A stretch of 64,000 nucleotides of DNA from an uncultured Poribacteria bacterium (GTDB lineage: Bacteria > Poribacteria > WGA-4E > WGA-3G), in the NCBI GenBank assembly GCA_958295855.1, contig OY282383.1, forward strand, positions 4,568,481-4,632,480, in the 5' to 3' direction. Of the stretch, positions 42,790-53,355 are shown piece after piece. Position numbers and translations under genes: made by a program. The notes beneath the pieces are model-generated. The model was given only the letters and a program-made list of their open reading frames with translations. It ran no database searches and had not been told where the DNA came from. Within the stretch, counting starts at the first letter, position 1. Each line of letters begins with the position of its first letter.

Positions 42790-42990
42790 ATGAAAAAGAA
42801 TAAATATAGCGGCAGCAGCTTTGATGATTTTCTCAAAGAAGAAGGCATCTATGAGGAAGTAACGGCACTCGCCCAAAAGGAGTTGCAGGCTTTGCAAACT
42901 GGAGAACCGGACGATACAGAAATTATTGACGATTCGCCCGGTCTCATCAATGTTGAAATTGGAGGACGTTTTAAAGGAGGAAAACTATGA
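42790..42990 (+). pseudogene. Truncated HigA/XRE-type antitoxin relic 2
   Basis: MKKNKYSGSSFDDFLKEEGIYEEVTALAQKELQALQTGE...; paralog of 40367 ORF, no HTH. Confidence 0.55.
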
Positions 42991-43469
42991 ATCAAATGCA
43001 TATAATTCTCGTCGCAGTTGCCGTCGTGTTGATGGTTACGGTGATGAGCGGCTGTTCAAGGACAAATGAACCGCCTATCAGCGAAAACAACGAGGAATCT
43101 AACATTGAACTCGCGCTAAATGAACGTTACGATAAGGTGCGAAACGGGGCTCGCCTGATTTTAGACTACGACGCGCAAAGCAATGCCTTCAAAGGCACCG
43201 TGGAAAACACCACAGACGAAACGCTAAAGCAGGTGCGAGTTGAAGTCCACTTATCAAACGGAAAAGAGCTCGGGCCAACAACCCCGGCAGACCTCGCACC
43301 CGGTGAAAAAAGAGCGGTTCAACTTATCGCAACAAGCACCGGCTTTGACCGGTGGAGCGCCCATCCCGAAGTCGGATCCGGCGAGCATAGCCACGGTGAA
43401 GAACACGGTGAGCATGGCTCAGAAGGTAAAGGTGAGCATGACAAGGAAGACGACAATGAACACCAATAA
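42987..43469 (+). CDS. Lipoprotein with FxLYD-like domain and His-rich tail
   Basis: MNQMHIILVAVAVVLMVTVMSGCSRT (lipobox MSGC); FKGTVENTTDETLKQVRVEVHLSNG; tail GEHSHGEEHGEHGSEGKGEHDKEDDNEHQ. Confidence 0.8.
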   Translation: MNQMHIILVAVAVVLMVTVMSGCSRTNEPPISENNEESNIELALNERYDKVRNGARLILDYDAQSNAFKGTVENTTDETLKQVRVEVHLSNGKELGPTTPADLAPGEKRAVQLIATSTGFDRWSAHPEVGSGEHSHGEEHGEHGSEGKGEHDKEDDNEHQ

Positions 43470-44136
43470 TCACAAGGCAGTCAACGCGAATGCTGAGCGC
43501 GAGGCCTTTGTACCGAAGATATTTTACGCATGTCTATTCGTGCTAATACCGCTTTTCCAATTTGCAATGCTTGCTTATGCCGACAAACTGCCCGAAAATA
43601 TCCTCAACAATGGCGATTTCGATCTTAAACTTGAGGGGTGGCACCACTGGACGCACGAAACCGCCGCCGCGCTTTTCCAAACCGAAGGTAAAAAGGCGGA
43701 ACCGATCACCGGAAAAAATGCGGCTTATATCAGAATCAGTAAGGCAGGTGGAGCGCCATGGCACATCCAATTCTATCAGCAACCCTTCACGCTGGAGAAG
43801 GGTACTACCTATACCTACAGTTTGTGGGCAAAGAGCGAAAAACTACGAACTGTCCAAATACGCATTATTCATCAAGGCGATCCGTGGAATGAATACGCCA
43901 CTCAACAGATCCGTCTTTCTGAAGCGTGGAAGGAGTTTTTCGTGACGTTCAAAATGCCTGCGGATGATGTAAATTCACGTGCAGGCATCATTATGGGTGC
44001 AGAGAAAGTTGATGTCTGGCTCGACCATATCCGGCTCTATGAGGGCGAATTCGTCAGTGACATCGAAGGGGCCGAGCCGCAATCCGTTGAACCTGAAGAT
44101 AAATTGACGACGACATGGGCAGTGCTCAAAAAATAA
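43456..44136 (+). CDS. Secreted carbohydrate-binding-module-like protein
   Basis: LPENILNNGDFDLKLEGWHHW...YIRISKAGGAPWHIQFYQQPFTLEKGTTYTYSLWAKSEK (CBM4/9-like); C-terminus EDKLTTTWAVLKK; overlaps preceding CDS by 14 nt. Confidence 0.75.
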   Translation: MNTNNHKAVNANAEREAFVPKIFYACLFVLIPLFQFAMLAYADKLPENILNNGDFDLKLEGWHHWTHETAAALFQTEGKKAEPITGKNAAYIRISKAGGAPWHIQFYQQPFTLEKGTTYTYSLWAKSEKLRTVQIRIIHQGDPWNEYATQQIRLSEAWKEFFVTFKMPADDVNSRAGIIMGAEKVDVWLDHIRLYEGEFVSDIEGAEPQSVEPEDKLTTTWAVLKK

Positions 44137-44214
44137 GGTTTTTCTTGCACACAAGCCCGAAAACTCTGTAAGGGCGGGTCCCTGTGCGCGCCCACTAACG
44201 TGGGAATCAATAGC

Positions 44215-44754
44215 ATGGCAAAACTGTACACTGGAATCTCTCAAAAACTACAGCAATTTATCGAAAATCAAAAGATTTTCTTTGTTGCAACAGCCACAGC
44301 CGACAGCCGAATCAATCTTTCTCCGAAGGGTATGGATTCCTTGCGCGTCCTTGATGCCAACCGGGTTGTTTGGTTAAACGTAACGGGGAGCGGGAATGAA
44401 ACCGCCGCGCACGTTCAGGAAAACCCCCGAATGACACTGATGTTTACCGCCTTTGAGGATAGCCCGATGATCCTCAGGCTCTACGGCACTGCAAGGGCTA
44501 TCCACAACGATGACGCAGAATGGCAGCAACTTTTCCCCTTGTTTCAAGTGCTGCCGGGGGCAAGGCAAATCTTTGACCTCACCGTTGAACTGGTGCAAAC
44601 CTCGTGTGGAATGGCAGTGCCGCTTTATGATTACGTTGGTGAAAGAGAACAGCTGAACACATGGGCGATGAAGAAGGGCAAAGCAGGCGTAAAGGCATAT
44701 TGGGAAGAAACCAACCACGTCAGCTTGGATGGAAAACCTACCCATTTCGCTTAA
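44215..44754 (+). CDS. Pyridoxamine 5'-phosphate oxidase-like flavoprotein
   Basis: FFVATATADSRINLSPKGMDSLRVLDANRVVWLNVTGSGNETAAHVQENPRMTLMF. Confidence 0.9.
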   Translation: MAKLYTGISQKLQQFIENQKIFFVATATADSRINLSPKGMDSLRVLDANRVVWLNVTGSGNETAAHVQENPRMTLMFTAFEDSPMILRLYGTARAIHNDDAEWQQLFPLFQVLPGARQIFDLTVELVQTSCGMAVPLYDYVGEREQLNTWAMKKGKAGVKAYWEETNHVSLDGKPTHFA

Positions 44755-45119
44755 AGACTTGTGCCCTTTTGTTTCCCGTCGGGGAATTTTGTGCGCCTAT
44801 CGGAGCAACCCCTGCTCGTGGCTCCCCTTTTCGGTATTACTGATTGATAGAAGACGCGATAGAATGAGGGTGACGTATCCCGGAGAATCCATAGAAAACC
44901 GAAAACAAAATGTATCCCGGGCGGGGGGCCAGAAACAAAGAAAAGGTTCTCTTGCATATAAGCTTGAAACAATGTATAATATACATTGGTGTCAAAGGTG
45001 TTTTTGTTCTTGTCGGACGAATCCTTCAAAAAATACAAATAGCCGGAAGGCCTACAGCCCTAAGCAGTAACCGGTTTTTGACAAGGGAAAAACCGAGCAG
45101 AACCCTAATAGTTAAAAAT

Positions 45120-47741
45120 ATGAAAATATCGTTTATTATCCTCATCGCGTTCTTTATAATAGTCTCATTCGTTGCGCAGGCACTGCCACCGGACACTGAA
45201 CTCCAAAGCGCGATACAAACTGCCCGCAAGTTTGCCACTCTCAAACCTCGGTATGCTCCAAGCGAAATAGCGGAATGTGCAACGGATAGTTTTGTCACCC
45301 TCGCCAAGAATTGGCAAAACCTACCCTCTATCCATCGACAGCAACTCAAAGGCATTTTTCTGAGGCCCGGGCTCCCTGGCAGTTTCTTCGGTGAGATCGA
45401 ATTGCCAGAAAAATTCAACACGCCACACTTCAGATTCCATTACATACGCGTTGGCCCGCATGCCCCACCCCTTGAGGATTTCCACCCACACAACGGAGTT
45501 CCCGATTATGTTGACTTATGTGCCGACGCGATGGAACGTTCCTATCGCATTCAGATTGCTCTGATGGGGTTTAAAACACCCTATATCGATTTTTGGGCGG
45601 CGCAGAACGGCGGCAATCATAAATATGATGTGTACCTGTTCACCTTTCCTGCACTTGGTATTACAACAGCGGACTGGTTTGAGGGACGCGTCCTATCTAC
45701 TGCACTCACCGTCGCGCCCTATTTCATGATTAACTCGCGTATCTACGATTATGTCGGGAAATCGGAGGGGATACGCTATCTTGAGACAACCTGCGCGCAC
45801 GAATTCCTGCACGGCATCCAGTTCGGCTACAACGCCTATATGCCGACATGGTTCATGGAAGCGTCCGCAACGTGGATAGAGGTGATGACGTACGATGGCG
45901 GGCAAATTGACGATGGTGATACCCTTCCGGATCCGGATGAACCGAACGAAACCAATGCCTATAACTATTACATTCATCAACTCCGCCGCTGGTTTCTTAT
46001 CCCCGATATTTCACTGGAAAGCCGCATCGGAGACCACGAGTATGGTTCCGTGATATGGACACTGTACATGGCAGAACGGTTCGGCTACGACATCGTACGG
46101 CAGTTTTACAGAAACACTACCGATGGCAGTTATCGCGAGATGGGGAACTTCTACGATGTTTTTACCAACAACGGCACCACCCTCGCCGAGGCGTTCAAGA
46201 CCTTCACGGTATGGAATTATTTCACACACACCCGCGCCAATACGGCAACAAGCATCCTCGGCTATAAGAACGCCCATCGTTTTCCTCCGGTCGCTATTCA
46301 TCCGAACGATGTCCACACTGTCTACCCTATCCGCGCTGATTTCGATTCAGAATCCATGCCGGAGCACTTTGCCTGCCGTTATATTGTTTTTCAGCCCGCC
46401 GGGGTAATGCCAGAGTTCGCCATTAAAATCGATGGCGCAGACCTCGGGCCAATAGATATGCGCGGCCTGACACCTGATGATGAGGAGGACATTCAGGCAG
46501 AACTGAACCGACACAACGGTACCGGTTTGCGCGGGTGGGCCGCCAAATTTATCGTCAGGAAACGGGATGGCACTACTGAAATCAGAGAAGCATTCACCTA
46601 TCACCGTTCCCAAGAAGCACAGATGACGTTTAAAGATTTCGGAGGGAACATTCAGGAGATTACCCTCGTCCTTATCAATATGCACCCCGATGTTGAACGG
46701 GTTATAATTCCAGGTGGGAGTTTTGGGGGTTCTGTGAGTTATACCGCAGGCGCACCGCCGACAGGGATGCTTTCAAACGCCCAGGTGGCGCAGGGCGGTG
46801 CCGGGCCCGTTGTGACGTGGAATCTTGACAACCCGATGGGTATTCGAGAAGTGGCAATCGTGAGGAAACGCTATACGTTGGCAAGCGAAACAGATGTACC
46901 ACAACCCTTTCAAAATTCAGCCGAGGTCCTCGCTGCTGCGGACCGGGATGGCAACGGCATTCCGGAAGACGATATAACCGTCGTTGGGCGGGTGGATATC
47001 GCGCAAACCCGGTTTGAGGATACCACTGTCTTTCAGGATGTTGATACTAACAGCACGTTCTTTGACTCGAACAACATCCACTATTACTACGCCGTTGTGC
47101 CTATTGACGCGCTGGGCCTCATGGGTACACCAAGCATCGTCCCAAACAGCATTACGCCAAGTTTCGGGGTTACAAACCCCTCCGACATTGCGGCCCCCGC
47201 TTTCTTTATTCAGACGCAACCGCGCGCTGTTGGCGAATGGCGGGTTGAAGTGCGAAGCACACAGGCACTGGAAAGTGCGCCATCCTTGAGCGTCGAAAGC
47301 CCCAACAGGGACGGTTATACCGTCTTTCTGAGGCAAGAAACATCAACGAAATGGTCGGGCATGCTCAGAACGAACGGATTTCCACCCACAGGCACCTATA
47401 TCTACCAGATTCACGGAACGGCAGCTAACGGGCTAACAGGCACCCGAATCTGGCAAGGGAAAACCTTCAACTATGTCGCGAGCCACGCGAAGAGACATGT
47501 CACAGTTGCACCCAACCCGTTTCGTGCGGGGCAAGGAAACCAACACTTATCTTTCTATCCGAAGGGCTTAACCGTTGAAATCTACGATACGTTGGGAAAC
47601 TTAATTAAGGTGCTGGACAGTGCTTCCGAGTGGGATTGCACAAACGCGAGCGGCGAAATAGTCTGCACCGGGCTATACTTTTTCCGAGCAACCGATGGAA
47701 ACGGCTTCCAAAGCACCGGCAAATTCTGTGTGGTAAAATAG
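45120..47741 (+). CDS. Secreted putative zinc metalloprotease with C-terminal FlgD-like/T9SS-like region
   Basis: Signal peptide MKISFIILIAFFIIVSFVAQA; HEFLHGIQFGYN (HExxH); C-terminus PNPFRAGQGN...VEIYDTLGNLIKVL...GLYFFRATDGNGFQSTGKFCVVK. Confidence 0.8.
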   Translation: MKISFIILIAFFIIVSFVAQALPPDTELQSAIQTARKFATLKPRYAPSEIAECATDSFVTLAKNWQNLPSIHRQQLKGIFLRPGLPGSFFGEIELPEKFNTPHFRFHYIRVGPHAPPLEDFHPHNGVPDYVDLCADAMERSYRIQIALMGFKTPYIDFWAAQNGGNHKYDVYLFTFPALGITTADWFEGRVLSTALTVAPYFMINSRIYDYVGKSEGIRYLETTCAHEFLHGIQFGYNAYMPTWFMEASATWIEVMTYDGGQIDDGDTLPDPDEPNETNAYNYYIHQLRRWFLIPDISLESRIGDHEYGSVIWTLYMAERFGYDIVRQFYRNTTDGSYREMGNFYDVFTNNGTTLAEAFKTFTVWNYFTHTRANTATSILGYKNAHRFPPVAIHPNDVHTVYPIRADFDSESMPEHFACRYIVFQPAGVMPEFAIKIDGADLGPIDMRGLTPDDEEDIQAELNRHNGTGLRGWAAKFIVRKRDGTTEIREAFTYHRSQEAQMTFKDFGGNIQEITLVLINMHPDVERVIIPGGSFGGSVSYTAGAPPTGMLSNAQVAQGGAGPVVTWNLDNPMGIREVAIVRKRYTLASETDVPQPFQNSAEVLAAADRDGNGIPEDDITVVGRVDIAQTRFEDTTVFQDVDTNSTFFDSNNIHYYYAVVPIDALGLMGTPSIVPNSITPSFGVTNPSDIAAPAFFIQTQPRAVGEWRVEVRSTQALESAPSLSVESPNRDGYTVFLRQETSTKWSGMLRTNGFPPTGTYIYQIHGTAANGLTGTRIWQGKTFNYVASHAKRHVTVAPNPFRAGQGNQHLSFYPKGLTVEIYDTLGNLIKVLDSASEWDCTNASGEIVCTGLYFFRATDGNGFQSTGKFCVVK

Positions 47742-47869
47742 TTATCCGTTAAAGTAGTAGGCACGCTCCGCGTGCCGTACACAATTTGCGTCAGAAACCG
47801 CCGACGAGAACTATAGTGCATTGTTAGACATGTCTTGCCATTATATTACTCCGCAAGGAATGACGAAAA

Positions 47870-48697
47870 ATGAAGAATTCTGATATTATTTCTTGGGTTT
47901 CCTATTTATGGTGTCTATTGCTCCTATTTGGGTGTGGGGAAGAAGGGTTGATAAACCGTGGCGAAACCACGCTCCCCCCGCCCGACACAACAGGCTTTCT
48001 CGCTGTTGATTTCCCAACAGATACAGGCTCCGCATGGACGTATATCAATGTTGACACCAATCAGGAATTCACACGCCGCATCGAAGGCACACGGGACATC
48101 AGCGGCACAACGCATCGGCAGATGACTATCAGCGACATTAGCCCTGTCGAACCCGATCAATTCAACTACGAGGCTGTAGAACACTTGGCCTCGAATGCGT
48201 TTTACTTTCGGCTAGACACCGAATTTTACGATGCGTTCCCGTTTCCGATTTTAGCCACCTACTTTTCCAAAACCCCGCAAGCGTTGGTAGAATCCGCGTT
48301 TGACATTTTTCTTCCTATCGATAATCCGATATTTCACCAAAAGCATTTTCCGCCGCGCCGTCTGTGGGATTTTCCGTTGGAAGTTGGAAAGCAATGGGTT
48401 GTTTTTGAGAAGATTGTTGGCATACCGGTGACTGTCACGCGTTATGTGGTAGAGAAAAATGCGCAGATTACGGTGCCGGCAGGCAGTTTCAGCACTTATG
48501 TCGTTTACGAAGAGGTAGTTTATGGGGATAGCGCGGAGCCGTTAAGTTTCTTGATTAGTCCGCCTGCAGCTTATTGGGTTGCACCGTCGGTGGGGGTTGT
48601 CCAGTATAGATACAGCCGTTACCGCGCCACCGATACGCTTTCCTCACAAACCTTCGCACTGAAGAGCGTTCATCTGCCAGGACCGAATACGGATTAA
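47870..48697 (+). CDS. Hypothetical lipoprotein
   Basis: Lipobox-like LLLFGCGEEG; 275 aa. Confidence 0.65.
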   Translation: MKNSDIISWVSYLWCLLLLFGCGEEGLINRGETTLPPPDTTGFLAVDFPTDTGSAWTYINVDTNQEFTRRIEGTRDISGTTHRQMTISDISPVEPDQFNYEAVEHLASNAFYFRLDTEFYDAFPFPILATYFSKTPQALVESAFDIFLPIDNPIFHQKHFPPRRLWDFPLEVGKQWVVFEKIVGIPVTVTRYVVEKNAQITVPAGSFSTYVVYEEVVYGDSAEPLSFLISPPAAYWVAPSVGVVQYRYSRYRATDTLSSQTFALKSVHLPGPNTD

Positions 48698-48800
48698 AAC
48701 AAAAAGGAAAAGAGTGGAAGACTGGCAGAGTGGAAGAGGTGGAGAGTGCTCCTACCTTCCATCCTTCCAACCAAGTTCCTGCCATCTGAGTTCCTGAAGA

Positions 48801-50054
48801 GTGATGAAAACCCTTGCACATCGGAATATCCCCATTACTATCATCGGTGGGGGAATACACGGCGTATCTATCGCGCTTCGGCTGCTTCGCGAGGTGCCGA
48901 GAGCGGCGGAACACCTCGCTATTGTTGATAGGCATCCGCGACCGCTTTTAGCCTGGCGGCGCAAAACGGAACGCCAGGGCATGACGTTCCTCCGCTCCCC
49001 TGCTGTCCACCACATTACCCCCGATGCGTTAGGTATTGTTGCATACGCAGAACGCCACAACCGAACCAGTGAATTGGCACCGCCGTATTCGCAACCCTCT
49101 ACCCAACTTTTTTGGGATTTTTGCAATGCTGCGCTTCCTGAAATCGCGGCGCGCCGAGTCTATTATCCGTTTGAGGTGGCGAAATTGCGGTGGGACAAAG
49201 GCGCAGGCAGATTTCCGTTCCGCCTCATCTCCATGGACAATGAAGGGTTTCGGAGTCGTTGTGTCATCCTCGCTATCGGTGCAGACGATTGCATTTACAT
49301 GCCACCTGAGTTTGCCGCATGGCAACGCCAATGGCCCGACAAGATTTTACACGCATCTCAATTTTCAGTGACTTGTATAGACAAATTTGAAACTTGCCCA
49401 GACAAGAAAAGTAAGATTGTTATTGTTGGTGGTGGGTTGACAGCAGGCACCTTGGCGCAGAGTCTCAGCGAACGCGGACAAGCGGTAGTGCTGATTGCCC
49501 GGAAGCAGTTGAAGGAAGAACAGTTCGATTTTCCGCCGGTATGGTTAGGGCCTAAGGCACTGGCTGAATTTGCAAGCGAGTTGGATTTTCAGCGACGTTA
49601 CGAAACAATTCAGCAGGTGAGGGGCGAAGGGAGCATCACCCCCGGTATTGTCGAAGCATTGAGGAATGCCCCAAACATTGACATCTATCCTGAAACCTGT
49701 ATCCGTAACATCGTCGCGATGGGAGAATGTAAGCCAGCACAAGGGCTACAGATTGAAACAACGCGTGGGCTCATTGCGAATGTGTCCCGCATTATTCTTG
49801 CAACGGGGTATCAGTTCACTCTCCGCCATTACGGATTTTTAAAGGAGTTGATGGCGCAACACCAGATTCCGCTCGTATGTGGGCTACCGCAGCTTGATAA
49901 TGATTTACAGCTGCAACCGATTGAGAATCTATTCGGTTCTGGCACTATTGCCCAACTTCAACTCGGGCCTGCTGCAGGCAACATCGCTGGGGCGAGTCTG
50001 GCTTATGAACGCCTCCGCGAAAAGATTCTTCCACAGATTCTGAGAGCAGCATAG
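48801..50054 (+). CDS. FAD/NAD(P)-binding flavoprotein monooxygenase-like
   Basis: ITIIGGGIHGVSIALRL (GxGxxG), KIVIVGGGLTAGTLAQSL, IILATGYQ. Confidence 0.8.
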   Translation: MMKTLAHRNIPITIIGGGIHGVSIALRLLREVPRAAEHLAIVDRHPRPLLAWRRKTERQGMTFLRSPAVHHITPDALGIVAYAERHNRTSELAPPYSQPSTQLFWDFCNAALPEIAARRVYYPFEVAKLRWDKGAGRFPFRLISMDNEGFRSRCVILAIGADDCIYMPPEFAAWQRQWPDKILHASQFSVTCIDKFETCPDKKSKIVIVGGGLTAGTLAQSLSERGQAVVLIARKQLKEEQFDFPPVWLGPKALAEFASELDFQRRYETIQQVRGEGSITPGIVEALRNAPNIDIYPETCIRNIVAMGECKPAQGLQIETTRGLIANVSRIILATGYQFTLRHYGFLKELMAQHQIPLVCGLPQLDNDLQLQPIENLFGSGTIAQLQLGPAAGNIAGASLAYERLREKILPQILRAA

Positions 50055-50126
50055 GTTCGCCCTAACCTATAGCGAAAACAGGAAAGAAAAGAGCGGCGGA
50101 TACCTTCTATCCTTCCATTCTTGTGT

Positions 50127-51968
50127 TTACTCGGAAAGCGCGCCTCCAGTAACGTTTGCTGCGGCCCATTTTTTCCAGCGTGGAAGAAACGCGTCTGTTA
50201 AAAAACTGTCGAGGTGCCAGATATTTTCTTGTGGATTTCTTTCAAAAAAGGTGCCTACTGCCAGTACCAGCGCATCTTTGAAACCGGGCTGTGTTTCATT
50301 ATGTGAGAGCACTGTGTATGTCTGAATGAGTGCTGCGTGAATTCGGAGGAAGTTCAGTGCAGCGAAGCTAAACGCGTTAAGTTTCAAGCAACTGTCTTCG
50401 CCCTTTTTCACAGTCTCCCACGCCCATTCCGGTTGGTAAAAAGAGTGAAGCTGCGCCTGACAACGTTGCACTGCGGTGCTGAGCACTTGCGCGAGCTCCT
50501 TGTGTTTCGCCTCCTCGTTTGCGTTCGTAGGCGGGGTTTGTAACCCCACTTTCTCGCAAATTTCTTTATATAATTGGTGTTGCGTTGGTTTGGAGGTAAT
50601 CCAATTTTGGAAGACCTCGGAGACGTGTGAAAAGCCGGTACGCAGATCTGCTAGCGTCAAGTCCAGTTTGCTCGGAAACATTTTGAGTAGGGAGGAACTG
50701 GGCAGCAAATGTGCCTGTTTAGGGTGTAGTTGGAGGAATTTATATTCTACCACATCCGCCAGCATTTCTGCGAGAATGGGCGTAAAGGCGATGATTGCGC
50801 GTTCGTACAATTCCGCATCTATGAATTGTTGTAGTTTCGCTGAATTGAGCTGTATTGCCCCGGTCTCCGTTTTGACGAACGTGTCGGTGAAAGCGGTCTG
50901 CTCCCCCAGAACCGAAGCGGTTTCGGTGAGGGATAAAGGGCGTTTAAACCGGGTCAATTGGGTATAAGGTTCCTCAAAATCGAGCAAACTTTCCTGCCAC
51001 TGATGCCCCCAGGTATCGTGAATTAGATATTTGTCAAGTTCTGCTAACGGAAGAACGCCAATCATCCGGGTTAGCGTTGCGGTAACGACTTCCAAAGACA
51101 GTTCAGTGTCCTCGGCAATCTTCTTGCGCAAGGTTAAATCCAGGTGTTCTGCGTCAAATGTTCCGAACACAGGAAAATGTGCAAAAGGTTCGACCTCCCA
51201 AATTTGTTGGAGAAATTTTTCGGTGTCTGCAGTGCAACGGCGGGCGAAGGTTTCCGCGTGTGTGAAACCTTCTAAAGATTCTACTCCCTTCGGCAAGCAA
51301 AAATAGAGCGCGGAGGCCGTTTTCACCAGCTTCACCTCGCCTGTTTCAAAAGGGGCATCGGGATAGAAAGCCTGAAAGAGTTGTAGGACATCTGTGTCAA
51401 GTTGCGGATTGTCAGACACCAAATTGAATCGATTCTCTAAACTCTGCATAATCTGATGCCGGTGGCGGAGCGGTCGCGTCCGTATGGACAGTTGCCGGGT
51501 AAGCCGTTCCACTGTTTCCGCATCGAGATGGAATACTTGTTGGAGCTGCGTTTTCAGTGGTTCTCGTTCGTCCGGTGCTGCTGGGGCATCTGGGGTAAAG
51601 CACGTGAAGATTTTAGAGCCGGCAGTGTCCAGATTTTCAATCTCTGTGTGATGCACGAGGGCAGGATAGTATTCCAGCGAAAGCCAGAAGGCTTCAACAA
51701 AGGCGATGTCTAAAGAAACCTTGTCTAAGGTCGTGGGAGGGGTTTGTAACCCCGATTCAATCGGTGTATGTTGCAAGCGCGCACACGTATCCGCCACCAA
51801 CTCGTCATGATGTGTGTAGAACGTTTTAAGGGTTTGGGTTAAATCGGTATCCTGTGCTTCTTTTGCTTTGTTGATTTGCTGCGTGAGTTCCTCAAACTGC
51901 TTCAAACGTTCTAAAACAGGTTCCCAGCTGCTGGGGATGTTGTCGCAGTGCCAGGTGTAGCGGTTCAT
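50127..51968 (-). CDS. Hypothetical protein, 613 aa
   Basis: Long intact ORF, no motif recognised. Confidence 0.6.
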   Translation of the reverse strand: MNRYTWHCDNIPSSWEPVLERLKQFEELTQQINKAKEAQDTDLTQTLKTFYTHHDELVADTCARLQHTPIESGLQTPPTTLDKVSLDIAFVEAFWLSLEYYPALVHHTEIENLDTAGSKIFTCFTPDAPAAPDEREPLKTQLQQVFHLDAETVERLTRQLSIRTRPLRHRHQIMQSLENRFNLVSDNPQLDTDVLQLFQAFYPDAPFETGEVKLVKTASALYFCLPKGVESLEGFTHAETFARRCTADTEKFLQQIWEVEPFAHFPVFGTFDAEHLDLTLRKKIAEDTELSLEVVTATLTRMIGVLPLAELDKYLIHDTWGHQWQESLLDFEEPYTQLTRFKRPLSLTETASVLGEQTAFTDTFVKTETGAIQLNSAKLQQFIDAELYERAIIAFTPILAEMLADVVEYKFLQLHPKQAHLLPSSSLLKMFPSKLDLTLADLRTGFSHVSEVFQNWITSKPTQHQLYKEICEKVGLQTPPTNANEEAKHKELAQVLSTAVQRCQAQLHSFYQPEWAWETVKKGEDSCLKLNAFSFAALNFLRIHAALIQTYTVLSHNETQPGFKDALVLAVGTFFERNPQENIWHLDSFLTDAFLPRWKKWAAANVTGGALSE

Positions 51969-52182
51969 AATTTCCCTCCATTTTTTTTATTTCCGTATTA
52001 AGTTAATGCGACTTGTAGTGTCCCTTATCTTGTTCGTGCGATATCTCCGCGATTTCGGACAGGCTACTGGGATGAGTCCCCCCGTGCCTCGCCATGCACC
52101 GTGACACACGGGGACTTCGCACTGCGATGGGCCGGGGTGAAACTGAAAGAAAAAAAAACAATACAATCATGTTCATTCGATA

Positions 52183-52968
52183 TTATTCCTCATCCTCTGC
52201 TTGAAGCACATCATAGTTATGCGGCGGTGTTAATTCACGTATTTTCGCATCAACCTGCTTCGCAAAAACGAGGCTTTCATCAAGTTCCGCGCGGAGCCGT
52301 GTGAGTTCTGTTTCATCATTGCCGCTTTCAGGGCTGAGCATTAGTACGCGGGCGTAGAGATGGGAGAGTTGAACAATCGTCTGTTCTACGTCTGCAATCT
52401 GTTGTTCGCGGTGTTGTTCAAGCACATTTTTGACGGTTGCCAATTGCGTATCCCTTGATTTTTGATGCATTTTAAGCGTGTCTTTCAAGCATTGTACTGC
52501 TTGTGTAAAGAGTTCAGAAACTTTGTCGGTAATATCCGCCCGGACGCTAATGGGGAGCGTGCCCATCCATCCGTCGCCGCCCGCTTCCTCTTGAAAGGAC
52601 TTGTGCAAAGCGCGGAGTTCTTCAAGCATCTTTTCAGTTCGTGCATCGCCATCGGCTTCAAGTTGTTCATGTAGCGCGTTCAGTGTTTCCTCCTGCTTTT
52701 GATGTACCTCCTGAAGTATCTCATTGTGAACCTGTTTGGCTATATCCTCTGTACCGGTTGCCCACTTGCTAATCAGGGTACCGATAGGCACCAAGATGCT
52801 GAGGACAGCACTGCCAAATAGATAGAGAATCTTCGGTTCTAAATTGAATACCCAAGATGCAAAAGCGAGAGAGCCCCCCACGGCAACGGGGAAGATAACG
52901 TAAGAATTGCCAAAAAGATGAAGTAGGAATTTCCTCCGAAACAATTTCCGATCCATCGATTTCTTCAC
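52183..52968 (-). CDS. Membrane-anchored coiled-coil hypothetical protein
   Basis: Two hydrophobic segments (YVIFPVAVGGSLAFASWVF; ILYLFGSAVLSILVPIGTLI) then a long charged helical region. Confidence 0.65.
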   Translation of the reverse strand: MKKSMDRKLFRRKFLLHLFGNSYVIFPVAVGGSLAFASWVFNLEPKILYLFGSAVLSILVPIGTLISKWATGTEDIAKQVHNEILQEVHQKQEETLNALHEQLEADGDARTEKMLEELRALHKSFQEEAGGDGWMGTLPISVRADITDKVSELFTQAVQCLKDTLKMHQKSRDTQLATVKNVLEQHREQQIADVEQTIVQLSHLYARVLMLSPESGNDETELTRLRAELDESLVFAKQVDAKIRELTPPHNYDVLQAEDEE

Positions 52969-53355
52969 CGTCCCTACATCAAGTCTTCGTATCTGCTAAC
53001 TGAGTAACTGGCTGTTGTGCCGCTCTGTGGCTCCTATGCTTATCTGGACTTATCTCGCATCATCTAGCGTTGTCCATCAGCTGCCGTACTTCCTGCTTCG
53101 ACGCTCACTGCCTCCGAGACGCACCTTTCGGTGTGCCTGCTGTGAGGTCTTATATGAGCTCCACAGGCGTTTTATGTGTCACATGAGCTGTGCGCCACAT
53201 GTTTCGCCCTGTTGCATCAGCGGCGGCGCGTAGATGGGTTCTCCTGTGTTCCCAACCGATATTCACGCAACAGAACGCACACTGTCTAACCTAAAATAGT
53301 AGATTATACCACATTCCATCAGATTATACTACATTTCTCGCCACTGCACCGAACC

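Noticed and set aside
52020-52150. GC-rich hairpin region as an ncRNA
   Set aside because: A stem (gtccccccgtg/cacacggggac) is visible but matches no RNA family I recognise and could be a decayed repeat.
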